A stretch of DNA of 17,291 nt from Pseudomonadota bacterium (GCA_018812385.1 JAHJDU010000582.1:1-17291); one strand, 5' to 3'. Shown: positions 1 to 8,000, counted from the first letter of the stretch. Numbers and translations: made by a program. The notes: a model not told the origin generated them from the sequence alone.

Positions 1-34
1 CAGTAGATGGGTGAGTTTTCGTTCAAACGCTAAC
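1..34. repeat. Partial relative of the 6437-6604 foldback element
   Basis: The first ten bases, CAGTAGATGG, equal the reverse complement of 6486-6495, and TTTCGTTCAA (17-26) equals the reverse complement of 6460-6469. The two blocks are in the same order as in the element but the spacer is 6 bases here against 16 there, and similarity stops after base 26. The window edge cuts the rest off. It is probably a diverged copy of the same dispersed repeat lying just 3' of the ATPase gene, but two ten-base matches are modest evidence. Confidence 0.4.
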
Positions 35-1850
35 TAGTCCCCGGTCACTCTCAAGATTTCCTGATAGGTGGTCTGGCCCTGCAGCATTTTTTTAATACCG
101 TTCTGCCGTAAAAGAACAAGCCCTTCTGCTAAAGCCTTTTCCCTCAGCCTTTCCAGCCCTGTATCTTTTGTGGTCAAGCCTTTGAGAGATTCTGAGTAGG
201 GCATAATTTCATAAATCCCGGTTCGCCCTTATATCCTTTATTCCTGCATTTCACACAGCCCTTCCCATGCTTAAGCCTGATTAGGCCCTGGGCATTAATT
301 TTAAGGCCAAGGCCTGCAAGTTCTTTTGTATCCATTTCAAATTCCTGGGCACAATAGGGACAGATTTTTCTGACAAGCCTCTGTGCCACAATCCCATTCA
401 CTGATGAATGGATAAGATAGGGAGGAATCCCCAGGTCAAGCAGTCTGAAAATTGCGGAGACTGCATCATTTGTATGAAGCGTGGAAAGGACAAGATGACC
501 TGTCAATGCCGCCTGAACAGAAGCCTGGGCTGTTTCTTTATCCCTTATTTCACCCACCATGATAATATCCGGGTCCTGGCGGAGTATATTTCTCAGGACA
601 GAGCCAAAGGTAACATTAATGGCTGGCTGTACAGCAATCTGGTTAAACTCCTCGTGGATCATTTCAATGGGATCTTCAATGGTTGTGATATTCACTTTAG
701 GTGAGGACAGCATTCTCAAGCTTGAATACAGCGTGGTTGACTTTCCTGAACCTGTAGGTCCTGTCACAAGAATAATACCAAATGGCCGGGCAATCAGTTT
801 TTTATATTTATTAAAATCATCTTGAGAAAACCCTAAGCTTTCAAGATCCTGGAAAAGAACTTCCGGGTCCATGATTCTCAAAACCACTTTCTCACCAAAT
901 GCCACTGGAATTGTAGAGACCCTTATTTCAACCTCTGTCTTATCTTTTTCTATTTTAATCCGCCCGTCCTGGGGTCTTCTTTTCTCAGCCATATCCAGCC
1001 CGGAAAGGGTTTTAATCCTGCTGACCACGGCAGCATGAAGTTTTTTGGGAAGTTTGTATACTGTATTTAGCACCCCATCGATTCTCAGTCGGACAAGGCA
1101 GATATCCCGCTTGGGTTCAATATGTATATCACTGGCTTTCTGGTCAAAGGAATAAGCAAACAAATGATTAACTGCATTAACAATATGCTGGTCTGTTGAG
1201 GCTTGATCATCCAGGGGTTTTAGATGAACAAATTGTTCCAAATTGCCTATATCAAGCCCCTTTGCTGAAAAAAGATCTTCTGCCGCAGAAATGGAATACC
1301 TGAATCCATAAAATTCATTGATCAGTTTTTCAATATCTGATTTTGCACTGACAACGGGCTTTACCTTAAGTTTTGAAACCATTTCAACATCTTTGATAGC
1401 CTCAAAATCAAAGGGATCAGAGGTTGCAACAATCAATTTGCCTTCCTCTATAAAAAGGGGCAACAGCAAATGCTTTTTGGCAAAAGATTTAGATATCGTT
1501 CCTGTCACAAGGTTTAATTCAAGTTTCAAGGGATCAATTTTTTTATAGGGAACCTTCCAGGCGGCAGCTAAAGTTTTATAAATCAAATCTTCATCTAATC
1601 TTTTTATGGGTTGATCTGCCCGTTGTATTTTTAAATATAAAAGGACATCGATAAAGGAAATCAGATTCGCCGGCTGGTCTTTTGATACTTGATCCCCTTT
1701 TTGGGGAGTCTTTTGTTTGACAAGAATATGTTTTACACTATTTTCTTTTTTTAAAAGATCCAGGGCCTGATCCTTTGAAATCAAGTTGGCTGCCAAAAGG
1801 ATCTTACAGATGGCTTGAGAGGAGAATCTTTGGTCCTGTAAATTTGGCAT
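34..1850 (-). pseudogene. GspE/PilB-type secretion or pilus ATPase, frameshifted near the 3' end
   Basis: Cytoplasmic AAA-type ATPase that powers type II secretion or type IV pilus assembly. The N-terminal part (about residues 1-185) resembles the GspE/PilB N domain. The ATPase part has Walker A GPTGSGKST (364-372), the acidic box TTIEDP (389-394), Walker B with RQDPDIIMVGEIRD (424-437), the His box GHLVLSTLHT (451-460) and a CxxC...CxxC zinc site (Cys497, 500, 532, 535). After residue 541 the frame runs to a premature TGA at 174-176, giving 558 residues. One base off that frame, the expected family ending resumes (RTGIYEIMPYSESLKGL, later QTTYQEILRVTGD) and stops at TAG, 34-36. One extra G in the GGG run (+ strand CCC at 226-228) would restore about 605 residues. 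The start ATG at 1850 has AAGGG upstream, 16 bp after the preceding aminotransferase stop. No pilin or secretin genes are in view, so GspE versus PilB is open. A sequencing error is possible. Confidence 0.85.
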
Positions 1851-1866
1851 AAAATGGTTACCCTTT

Positions 1867-2706
1867 TTATTCTGCTTTTTCTCTTAATGCTCTATAGAGT
1901 TTCTGGGTGATCTCCCCTGGTTTTCCTTTGCCTATGGGCACACCGTCAATTGTTTTTATTCCAAGGATTTCAGTAACCGTCCCAGTTAAAAATGCTTCTT
2001 CGGCAGAAAAAAGATCTGTTTTTGACAAAAATTTTTCTTCAGCCTTTATCCCCAGATTGCGGGCAAGATCCATTACCACCATTCTGGTTATGCCGGGAAG
2101 AATGTTTTTTGTCAACGGATGGGTGATGATACCGCCATCTTTGACAATGAAAAAATTAGAACTGGTTCCCTCCCTTACGATTCCATCCTTTGAAACAAAA
2201 ATTGCATCAAAGGCACCCTGGTCTTTGGCTTTCTGTTTTGCCATTGCATTGAAAAGGATCTGGACTGTCTTGATATCACAGTTTGACCATCTTTCATCCT
2301 GCACTGTAATGATGTCTATCCCTTGCTTTCGTATTTTGGAATCAAGCTCAGCCACCTTTTTTATGGTCATTATAATCTGCAGTTTTATATCTTTGGCCCA
2401 GGCATGATCCCTTGGCGCTACACCCCTTGAGATCTGAATATAAAGTCCTGCCCTGGCCATCCCGGCTTTTTCAAAAAGCTCATCAATGGCATTTTGAATA
2501 AAGTTTCTATCCACCTTTGGAAATGACAGACCTTCCATGGACTTCTCCAGCCTGTCCAGGTGTTCTTTCATGCAAAAAAATTTTCCATTATAACTTGCTA
2601 TGAATTCATAAACTGCATCTCCAAACTGATATCCCCTGTCCTCAATGGGAACATAGGTTTCATTAATGGGACGTATTACTCCGTTTAGATAGGCCAATTC
2701 AGGCAT
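1867..2706 (-). CDS. Class IV aminotransferase, D-amino acid aminotransferase type
   Basis: PLP enzyme of fold type IV, 279 residues, the usual length for D-alanine/branched-chain aminotransferases. The N-terminal signature EDRGYQFGDAVYEF (22-35) is typical of the D-amino acid group. Lys146 in CDIKTVQILFN aligns with the catalytic lysine of Bacillus D-amino acid aminotransferase, and Glu179 in REGTSSNFF is the residue that pairs with the PLP ring nitrogen. PRDH (98-101) matches the Arg-x-His carboxylate trap of that enzyme, which favours a D-amino acid substrate over branched-chain L-amino acids. The start is well set by AAAGGAG six bases before the ATG. The gene lies between a class III aminotransferase (75 bp upstream) and the ATPase gene (16 bp downstream) and is probably co-transcribed from the promoter before the BKACE gene. 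Its substrate is not known. A role in D-alanine/D-glutamate supply or in catabolism with its neighbours both fit. Confidence 0.88.
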   Translation of the reverse strand: MPELAYLNGVIRPINETYVPIEDRGYQFGDAVYEFIASYNGKFFCMKEHLDRLEKSMEGLSFPKVDRNFIQNAIDELFEKAGMARAGLYIQISRGVAPRDHAWAKDIKLQIIMTIKKVAELDSKIRKQGIDIITVQDERWSNCDIKTVQILFNAMAKQKAKDQGAFDAIFVSKDGIVREGTSSNFFIVKDGGIITHPLTKNILPGITRMVVMDLARNLGIKAEEKFLSKTDLFSAEEAFLTGTVTEILGIKTIDGVPIGKGKPGEITQKLYRALREKAE

Positions 2707-2741
2707 GTTTAACTCCTTTAAAAAATATAGTTAAAGCTCAA

Positions 2742-2762
2742 CTGAAAACCGCCAATTTTCAG
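2742..2762. repeat. Short inverted repeat between two aminotransferase genes
   Basis: CTGAAAA and TTTTCAG form a 7-bp stem with a 7-base loop, 20 bases after the stop of the class III aminotransferase on the minus strand. No clear T-run follows the stem, so it would be at best a weak terminator or an mRNA processing or stability hairpin between two genes of the same direction. Confidence 0.4.
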
Positions 2763-2780
2763 ATTTTCGGTCAGGCACTA
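2763..2780. repeat. Dispersed short repeat, copy 1
   Basis: TTTTCGGTCAGGCACTA (2764-2780) recurs with one mismatch at 4172-4188. On the minus strand both copies begin one or two bases after a stop codon, here that of the class III aminotransferase. Placement at the very 3' end of two successive genes suggests an intergenic repeat family or a shared 3'-UTR element. Only two copies are in view. Confidence 0.5.
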
Positions 2781-2781
2781 G

Positions 2782-4110
2782 TTAATTAAAAAATTCTATG
2801 AATGTGGATTTAATTGCCTTGACCAGCATCTCCATCTCGTCATCTTTAATGATGTAAGGCGGTGCAATGACAAGGGCATCGCCATCAACGCTGGCAAGTC
2901 CACTTGATTTGTAAGTAATATATCCTTTCTCAAAAAGATCAGCCCAGATACCTTCCACCGTTTTTAAAGACCGTTTAAACGGTTCTTTTGTTTTTTTATC
3001 CTTTACTATCTCAATGCCCCACATAAACCCTTTTCCCCGGACATCTCCGACCTGGGCCAAAGGCAGCAAGTGTTTTTTTAGTAGATCTCCTAATTTTTCA
3101 CCCTTTATTTTCACCCGGGAAACAAGTTTTTCCTGCTCAAGAATTTCAATTAGAGCAAGTCCTGCTGCTGCAGCAACAGGATGGTGGGAAAAAGTTCCCC
3201 CATGCATAAAAACGCCACTATTGTCTTTTATGGTGTTAAAATGAGTTTCTTTAACACCAAAGGCTGAAAGAGCCATGACCCCTCCGGCAAGTCCTTTGCC
3301 AAGGGTCAAGATATCCGGGACAACATCGAAATGATTACAGGCAAACCATTCTCCTGTCCTGCCCATACCACACATCACCTCATCAAGGATAAGAAGAACA
3401 TTATGGTGGTCACAGATCCTGGCAATTGTCTGTAAATACTCATCTGGCGGGAAACAGGCAGCGATTGATGCCCCGGGAATCGTCTCGGCAATAAAGGTAG
3501 ATATGGTTTGAGGCCCTGCGTTTTCAATCATTTCATCAAGGGCCGTGGCACATCTGACCTTACAGGAAGGATATGTCAGACCAAAGGAGCATCTATAGCA
3601 ATAGGGAGCCGGGATATGCAGATTTTCTTTTAATAAAGGGGTAAAATACTTTTTAAAACTTGTTCTTCCCATGGCTCCGAGGGAACCCAGGGTTAGTCCA
3701 TGGTATGACTTCCATCTGGCGATGAGGCGATACCTGCTTTCATTGCCGTTTTCAACATGGATCTGCCGGGCAAGTTTTATGGCTGCTTCATTGGCTTCAG
3801 ACCCCCCGGAAAAAAAATAGAACCTGTTGATGTCACCGGGTGCTTTTTTTGCAAGAGATGCTGCAAGCATCTCAACAGATTTAGCTGCAAACATGGTGGG
3901 ATGAATATAATCATGGGATAAGATCTGATTATAAATTGCTTTTGCAATTTTTTTTCGTCCATGGCCTGCATTAACCACAATAGCACCGCCGCTGGCATCC
4001 ATATATTGTTTGCCATTTTCATCCTCAATATAAATGCCATGGGCCTTTTTAGCCATGGGCAGAAGGGCATCCAATCTTCGTGGAAAAACATTTCCTGGAA
4101 TTTCTAACAT
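2782..4110 (-). CDS. Class III aminotransferase (omega-/beta-amino acid type)
   Basis: PLP-dependent fold type I aminotransferase, 442 residues, of the class III group that contains 4-aminobutyrate, ornithine and beta-alanine aminotransferases. Visible elements are FSGGSEANEAAIKLAR (100-115, phosphate binding), LILDEVMCGMGRTGEW (240-255, with Asp243 for the PLP nitrogen), and LGKGLAGG with the Schiff-base Lys272. An unusual four-cysteine patch, C171, C174, C183 and C187 (CYRCSFGLTYPSC), lies between the two halves of the large domain. The ATG has AAAAGGA seven bases upstream. Just upstream lies a BKACE enzyme that consumes beta-keto acids, which suggests that this aminotransferase makes one from a beta-amino acid. 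This is an inference from context. The exact substrate cannot be read from the sequence, and annotation as an aspartate aminotransferase would be generic. Confidence 0.87.
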   Translation of the reverse strand: MLEIPGNVFPRRLDALLPMAKKAHGIYIEDENGKQYMDASGGAIVVNAGHGRKKIAKAIYNQILSHDYIHPTMFAAKSVEMLAASLAKKAPGDINRFYFFSGGSEANEAAIKLARQIHVENGNESRYRLIARWKSYHGLTLGSLGAMGRTSFKKYFTPLLKENLHIPAPYCYRCSFGLTYPSCKVRCATALDEMIENAGPQTISTFIAETIPGASIAACFPPDEYLQTIARICDHHNVLLILDEVMCGMGRTGEWFACNHFDVVPDILTLGKGLAGGVMALSAFGVKETHFNTIKDNSGVFMHGGTFSHHPVAAAAGLALIEILEQEKLVSRVKIKGEKLGDLLKKHLLPLAQVGDVRGKGFMWGIEIVKDKKTKEPFKRSLKTVEGIWADLFEKGYITYKSSGLASVDGDALVIAPPYIIKDDEMEMLVKAIKSTFIEFFN

Positions 4111-4170
4111 TTTTTGTCCTTTTATTTTTAAAAAACCTTTAGTCCAACGCAGTAATCAGGGAAGTCAGCG

Positions 4171-4188
4171 GTTTTCGGTCAAGCACTA
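4171..4188. repeat. Dispersed short repeat, copy 2
   Basis: TTTTCGGTCAAGCACTA (4172-4188) matches the copy at 2764-2780 with one A/G difference. It directly follows the stop codon of the BKACE gene on the minus strand. Confidence 0.5.
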
Positions 4189-4189
4189 T

Positions 4190-5002
4190 TTACTTTAAAC
4201 CAAGGATTTCCCTTGCCTCATCAGGTGTAGCTATTTCTCTGCCCATTATATTGCTCAATTGCACAATTCGATTTACAAGTTGTTCATTGGAAGCAAGCTT
4301 GCCTTTGCTAAAATAAATACAATCTTCCAATCCGACCCGGACATGCCCTCCCATGGCAATGGCATGGATACCCATGGGCAATTGAAAAGCCCCTATCCCG
4401 GCCACAGTCCAGGTTGATCCATGGGGAATGCTGTTTTTAAGATGGACAAGATTTTCTATTGTTGCCGGGATAGCACCCTTTAGACCCATGACAAAATCAA
4501 AATGCAGGGGCTGGTCTATCAAATCCTGATCTGCCAGATCTAACGCATTTTGAATCATGCTCGTGTCAAAAACCTCGATTTCAGGTTTTATGCCATGGGT
4601 TTCCATGTCCTTTGCCAGGGCACAAATAAGATCAGGGCTATTGACATAGACGGATGAAGGAAAATTAACAGACCCTGTTGTTAAACTGGCCATTTCAGGC
4701 TTTAAGGATAGTCTTTCACATCGCTGTTCGTACTCCATACCAGCTCTTCCACCAGTGGAAATCTGAATAATCAGATTTGTTTCCTGTTTAAGGCCTTGAT
4801 GGATTTCCTCAAACAGGTGGAACTCTGTTGATGCTGTTTCATCAACAGGATTCCGGGCATGAACATGGATAATAGATGCCCCGGCTTTTTCACATAAAAT
4901 TCCGGTTTTAATTATTTCATCCGGCCTTATGGGGACATTTGGATTATTTTTTTTGGTTGGAACAGAACCGGTTGGTGCAATCGTAATAATGAGTTTTTCC
5001 AT
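4190..5002 (-). CDS. BKACE-family beta-keto acid cleavage enzyme (Kce-like, DUF849)
   Basis: 270-residue TIM-barrel metalloenzyme of the BKACE family, whose founding member Kce cleaves 3-keto-5-aminohexanoate with acetyl-CoA in lysine fermentation to give acetoacetate and an acyl-CoA. The zinc ligands HVH (His46, His48) and Glu226 of GLED are present, as are Arg222, Asp227 and Glu143, which align with active-site residues of Kce as I recall that sequence. Position 14, a glutamate in Kce, is valine here (TGSVPT), so the substrate may lack the amine of the Kce substrate. The frame is open 37 codons further (to 5113), but ATG 5002 is preferred: it has AAAGGT at normal distance, matches the family N-terminus (MEKLIITIAPTG), and a consensus promoter lies inside the open extension. 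First gene of a probable minus-strand operon with two aminotransferases and the ATPase gene. Confidence 0.9.
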   Translation of the reverse strand: MEKLIITIAPTGSVPTKKNNPNVPIRPDEIIKTGILCEKAGASIIHVHARNPVDETASTEFHLFEEIHQGLKQETNLIIQISTGGRAGMEYEQRCERLSLKPEMASLTTGSVNFPSSVYVNSPDLICALAKDMETHGIKPEIEVFDTSMIQNALDLADQDLIDQPLHFDFVMGLKGAIPATIENLVHLKNSIPHGSTWTVAGIGAFQLPMGIHAIAMGGHVRVGLEDCIYFSKGKLASNEQLVNRIVQLSNIMGREIATPDEAREILGLK

Positions 5003-5078
5003 GTTTACCTTTAATTTTTTGAATCCGTCATAATAGCAATTATTCCTACTTTTAAACAGCCACACGTATGTTGATTGA

Positions 5079-5107
5079 GCTATATTCATCCAGGCTTTGG
5101 TTGTCAA
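5079..5107 (-). promoter_or_regulatory. Sigma70-like promoter of the BKACE operon
   Basis: On the minus strand TTGACA (5102-5107) is followed after 17 bases by TATAGC (5079-5084). The predicted start near 5072 leaves a leader of about 70 bases before the ATG at 5002. The match is close to consensus and explains why the upstream open frame is not part of the protein. Confidence 0.65.
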
Positions 5108-5172
5108 TAACAAACTTGGTTTTCCGTATTTTATAAAACCATCTAAAATTGTGATCTTTTCAGGGTTATGGT

Positions 5173-5201
5173 TTGATTTTGTTATTCTAACAAGGTAATA
5201 T
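5173..5201 (+). promoter_or_regulatory. Sigma70-like promoter of the class I aminotransferase
   Basis: TTGATT (5173-5178), a 17-base spacer and TAATAT (5196-5201) lie 50 bp before the ATG at 5252. With the minus-strand promoter at 5079-5107 this makes a compact divergent promoter pair, so the two transcription units could share a regulator. No obvious shared operator was seen. Confidence 0.55.
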
Positions 5202-5251
5202 CAGTTAATTTAAACTGTCAAAAACGAACAGATAAAATAAAGGACAATAAC

Positions 5252-6418
5252 ATGAAATTGGCAAAAAGAATGGATATCATTCCATTTCAACCTATCCGAA
5301 TAATTGTTGAGGAAGCGACCCGCCGGGAAAAACAGGGGGAAAAAATTATTCACCTGGAAATCGGAAGACCGGATTTTGATACCCCCTGTCATATAAAAGA
5401 AGCAGCCATGAATGCGATATCAGAAGGAAAAGTGCACTATACATCCAATTATGGCATTCCTGAGCTCAGAGATGTCATTGCGGAAAAGTTTAAACAGGAT
5501 AATGGTCTTGTCTTTGATCCCTCTGATGAGATCATTGTAACCATTGGTGCCACCGAGGGTATCTTCCTGACCATGATGGCCCTTTTGGATCCTGAAGATG
5601 AAGTGATTATTTTGACCCCCTCTTTTCCCTGCTATGCACAATGCGCCAAGATGGCACAGGCTATTCCCGTTTTTGTGCCCCTGAAACAGGAGAATGACTT
5701 TGAACCGGTTATAGCGGATTGCATTGAAAAGATCACATCAAAAACCAAAATGATCGTCATCAATACACCCCACAACCCCACGGGAGCCGTTTACTCTGAA
5801 ACCATTTTAAAAGAGCTTGCCCAAATCGCCATAGACAATGATCTTTTTGTCCTCTCGGATGAAATTTATGAAAAAAATATTTATGATGGGTATAAACATT
5901 TTTCCATTGCAAGCCTGCCCGGGATGCATGAAAGGACCATTACGTTAAATGGCTTTTCTAAAAGCCATTGCATGACCGGCTGGCGCCTGGGGTATCTTGC
6001 ATCCTGCAGAGAACTGATAGCAGGACTGATCCGCATCCACCAGTACGTCACTGTCTGTGCCACAAGTTTTGCCCAGTATGGTGCAGTAGCAGCCTTAAAA
6101 GGGTCACAGGAAGATGTGGAAAAAATGACCGGTGAATTTAACCGCAGGCGGATCATGATGGTGGAAAGACTGCTTGATATGCCGGGACTTTCAGTATTTA
6201 AACCCAAAGGCGCCTTTTATATTTTTATAAATGTTGAAAACCTGGGAATGTCTTCACAGGATTTGAGCACCTATCTTTTGGATGAGGCATCCATAGCTGT
6301 TGTTCCCTGGGGCGATATGCATATTCGAATCTCCTATGCCAATTCCTATGAAAATCTTGAAAAAGCAATGGACAACATGGAAGCCGCTCTGAAAAAATTA
6401 GACGTAAATTTTCTTTAG
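5252..6418 (+). CDS. Class I/II PLP-dependent aminotransferase
   Basis: Fold type I aminotransferase of the aspartate/aromatic/alanine group, 388 residues, cytoplasmic. Visible are NPTG (175-178, with Asn175 at the PLP O3'), DEIY (203-206), SKSHCMTGWRLGY (236-248) with the Schiff-base Lys237, and Arg359 in IRISYA for the alpha-carboxylate. The usual family stretch of roughly VVPGxxFGxxGxxxIRxSYA is shorter here (VVPWGDMHIRISYA), about half a dozen residues missing in a loop near the active site, which may shift substrate choice. AAAGGA precedes the ATG by seven bases. It is transcribed away from the BKACE/aminotransferase group, from a shared divergent region. It may supply or remove the amino group for the same pathway. 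Exact substrate unknown. Confidence 0.88.
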   Translation: MKLAKRMDIIPFQPIRIIVEEATRREKQGEKIIHLEIGRPDFDTPCHIKEAAMNAISEGKVHYTSNYGIPELRDVIAEKFKQDNGLVFDPSDEIIVTIGATEGIFLTMMALLDPEDEVIILTPSFPCYAQCAKMAQAIPVFVPLKQENDFEPVIADCIEKITSKTKMIVINTPHNPTGAVYSETILKELAQIAIDNDLFVLSDEIYEKNIYDGYKHFSIASLPGMHERTITLNGFSKSHCMTGWRLGYLASCRELIAGLIRIHQYVTVCATSFAQYGAVAALKGSQEDVEKMTGEFNRRRIMMVERLLDMPGLSVFKPKGAFYIFINVENLGMSSQDLSTYLLDEASIAVVPWGDMHIRISYANSYENLEKAMDNMEAALKKLDVNFL

Positions 6419-6436
6419 AAAATTTGCCTATATTAA

Positions 6437-6604
6437 CTTAGGACCACAAATTTTATAACTTGAACGAAATTGCTTGTCTTTTGCTCCATCTACTGTGTTG
6501 CACCAAAGGCCTAATACGTATAGTATTAAACATTTGATGCGCCTTGTAGATGAACCAAAATCCTGCGCTATTTCTGCTCAATTTATTTCATTTGAGGTCC
6601 TTAG
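6437..6604. repeat. 168-bp near-palindromic foldback element (MITE-like)
   Basis: The whole segment reads almost the same on both strands. The ends (TTAGGACCACAAAT at 6438-6451 against the complement of ATTTGAGGTCCTTA at 6590-6603) pair with two mismatches. The arms continue inward with CATCTAC (6487-6493) against GTAGATG (6546-6552), and meet at TAATAC-GTATA-GTATTA (6512-6528). No open frame of note lies inside. It begins 18 bp after the aminotransferase stop. It could be a non-autonomous transposable element, a REP-like intergenic repeat, or a large 3'-UTR hairpin. No clear target-site duplication was seen. A fragment of the same family appears at the left edge of the window. Confidence 0.75.
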
Positions 6605-6631
6605 GGTCATGGTCCAATAATGTTTGATATA

Positions 6632-6677
6632 AAAAACCGGATAAATAAAATTCTTGGATTTCAGCTATCCGGTTTTT
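6632..6677. terminator. Bidirectional rho-independent terminator
   Basis: AAAAACCGGATA (6632-6643) and TATCCGGTTTTT (6666-6677) form a perfect 12-bp stem with a 22-base loop. A-runs and T-runs at the ends let it serve both the plus-strand aminotransferase and, 16 bp past its stop, the minus-strand carbamoyltransferase operon. Confidence 0.8.
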
Positions 6678-6693
6678 GATGAAAAATTGAGTC

Positions 6694-7890
6694 TTAAAGG
6701 ATGCGCCGGCCGTCGCGTTTAAGAAGTTCCATGAGTTTTTCAGCCGGGTTGCTGAACTTGGCCAAAAAGATCATGGCTGCTATTGCATAGGGTTTATAGC
6801 TTGCCTCAACATAGAGAGGATTCCTGTACCGGTCAAAGACCGAGGCAGCCACTTCACCCTGCTTACAGCTGACACCCGTGATATAGGCAGGAAGGCAGTG
6901 CATGTAAAGAGCGCTCTTGTCACGGGTCAGGTCCATGAGGGTTTCTGTGCATTCCCATTCCTTGAAATTGGCATTCTGTGCCAAAAGCTCTTTTTCCAGG
7001 GCTTTGATACCTTCCATGTCGTTATTGCCGTAAAGGTCGGTCCGTTTTTCCATGGCATTGAAAGAAGCCCAGCTTTTAGGATAGACAATGTCGGCATCCT
7101 TAAATGCGTCTGCCATGGAATTTGTTTTGGTAAAGGAACCGCCTGAAATCTCGGCATTTTTATTGGCAATTTCTTCGACCTCCGGCATAATGCTGTATCC
7201 TTCTGGATGGGCCAGGACAACGTCCATGCCGAACCGGGTCATGAGTCCTACAATTCCCTGGGGAACTGACAGGGGTTTTCCATAGGAGGGTGAATATGCC
7301 CATGACATGGCGATTTTTTTACCTTTAAGCTTGTCAAGGCCTCCAAAATGCTGGATCAGGTGCAGGGCATCTGCCATGGACTGGGTGGGATGATCAATGT
7401 CGCATTGGAGGTTGACCAGTGTAGGACGCTGCTCCAGGATACCGGCTTCATACCCCTGGCTCACGGATGCTGCAACTTCTCGCATATATGCGTTGCCCTT
7501 GCCAATGTACATGTCGTCCCTGATACCGATAACGTCGGCCATGAATGATACCATATTGGCAGTTTCACGAACGGTTTCACCATGGGCAATCTGGGATTTT
7601 CCTTCGTCCAGATCCTGGACGTTAAGACCTAACATATTACTGGCACTGGCAAAGCTGAACCGAGTCCGAGTGGAATTGTCGCGGAACAATGAAATGGCAA
7701 GGCCGCTGTCAAAGGCCCGGGTGGATATATTTTTTTTGCGCATGTTCATGAGGATTTTTGCGACCTTGAACACAGCAGCGATTTCATCATCACTCCTGTC
7801 CCATGTCAGCAGAAAATCATCCAGAAACATTTTTTTAGTACTTAAAAGGGAAAGCTGTTTTATCTGTTCTTGTATACCTATTGTGTCCAT
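6694..7890 (-). CDS. ygeW: Knotted carbamoyltransferase YgeW
   Basis: 398-residue member of the aspartate/ornithine carbamoyltransferase superfamily, very close in pattern and length to E. coli YgeW, a knotted transcarbamylase of probable catabolic direction. Carbamoyl-phosphate motif STRTR (73-77), the following EGKSQIAHGETVRET (96-110), HPTQ (167-170) and HCLP (331-334) are all present, so the active site looks intact. By family knowledge it would transfer a carbamoyl group between carbamoyl phosphate and an amino compound. With the carbamate kinase in this operon, the carbamoyl-phosphate-forming direction is likely. The acceptor is not established. The frame allows ATG at 7905, but AGG abuts that codon, whereas GGAG lies nine bases before ATG 7890, so 7890 is chosen. 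Last gene of the operon, followed by a terminator. Confidence 0.92.
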   Translation of the reverse strand: MDTIGIQEQIKQLSLLSTKKMFLDDFLLTWDRSDDEIAAVFKVAKILMNMRKKNISTRAFDSGLAISLFRDNSTRTRFSFASASNMLGLNVQDLDEGKSQIAHGETVRETANMVSFMADVIGIRDDMYIGKGNAYMREVAASVSQGYEAGILEQRPTLVNLQCDIDHPTQSMADALHLIQHFGGLDKLKGKKIAMSWAYSPSYGKPLSVPQGIVGLMTRFGMDVVLAHPEGYSIMPEVEEIANKNAEISGGSFTKTNSMADAFKDADIVYPKSWASFNAMEKRTDLYGNNDMEGIKALEKELLAQNANFKEWECTETLMDLTRDKSALYMHCLPAYITGVSCKQGEVAASVFDRYRNPLYVEASYKPYAIAAMIFLAKFSNPAEKLMELLKRDGRRIL

Positions 7891-7957
7891 GTTTTTTTTC
7901 TCCATCCTGGTAATATAAATCTGGGTTTGGTTCTAATTCCGGCCATGCATCCTTTAT

Positions 7958-8000
7958 GAAGAACATGAAAGGAAAAAATAATAATTTATTCGTGTTCTTC
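7958..8000. repeat. Inverted repeat between the PLP enzyme and ygeW
   Basis: GAAGAACA (7958-7965) and TGTTCTTC (7993-8000) could form an 8-bp stem with an AT-rich 27-base loop in the 128-bp gap between the two genes. There is no T-run behind it. It may protect or separate the ygeW part of the transcript. Weak evidence. Confidence 0.3.

Noticed and set aside
174..176. TGA read as selenocysteine in the ATPase gene
   Set aside because: The conserved C-terminus continues in a different frame, so a one-base shift explains the stop, and selenocysteine is unknown in this family.
226..230. Programmed -1 frameshift in the ATPase gene
   Set aside because: A -1 slip would restore the frame, but no X-XXY-YYZ slippery heptamer is present and this protein family is not known to use recoding.
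5003..5113. 37-codon N-terminal extension of the BKACE open frame
   Set aside because: The family N-terminus starts at ATG 5002 with a ribosome site, and a consensus TTGACA-N17-TATAGC promoter lies within the extension.
7397..7918. 173-codon plus-strand open frame opposite ygeW
   Set aside because: It is antisense to conserved YgeW motifs, and its composition looks like a reverse-frame shadow.
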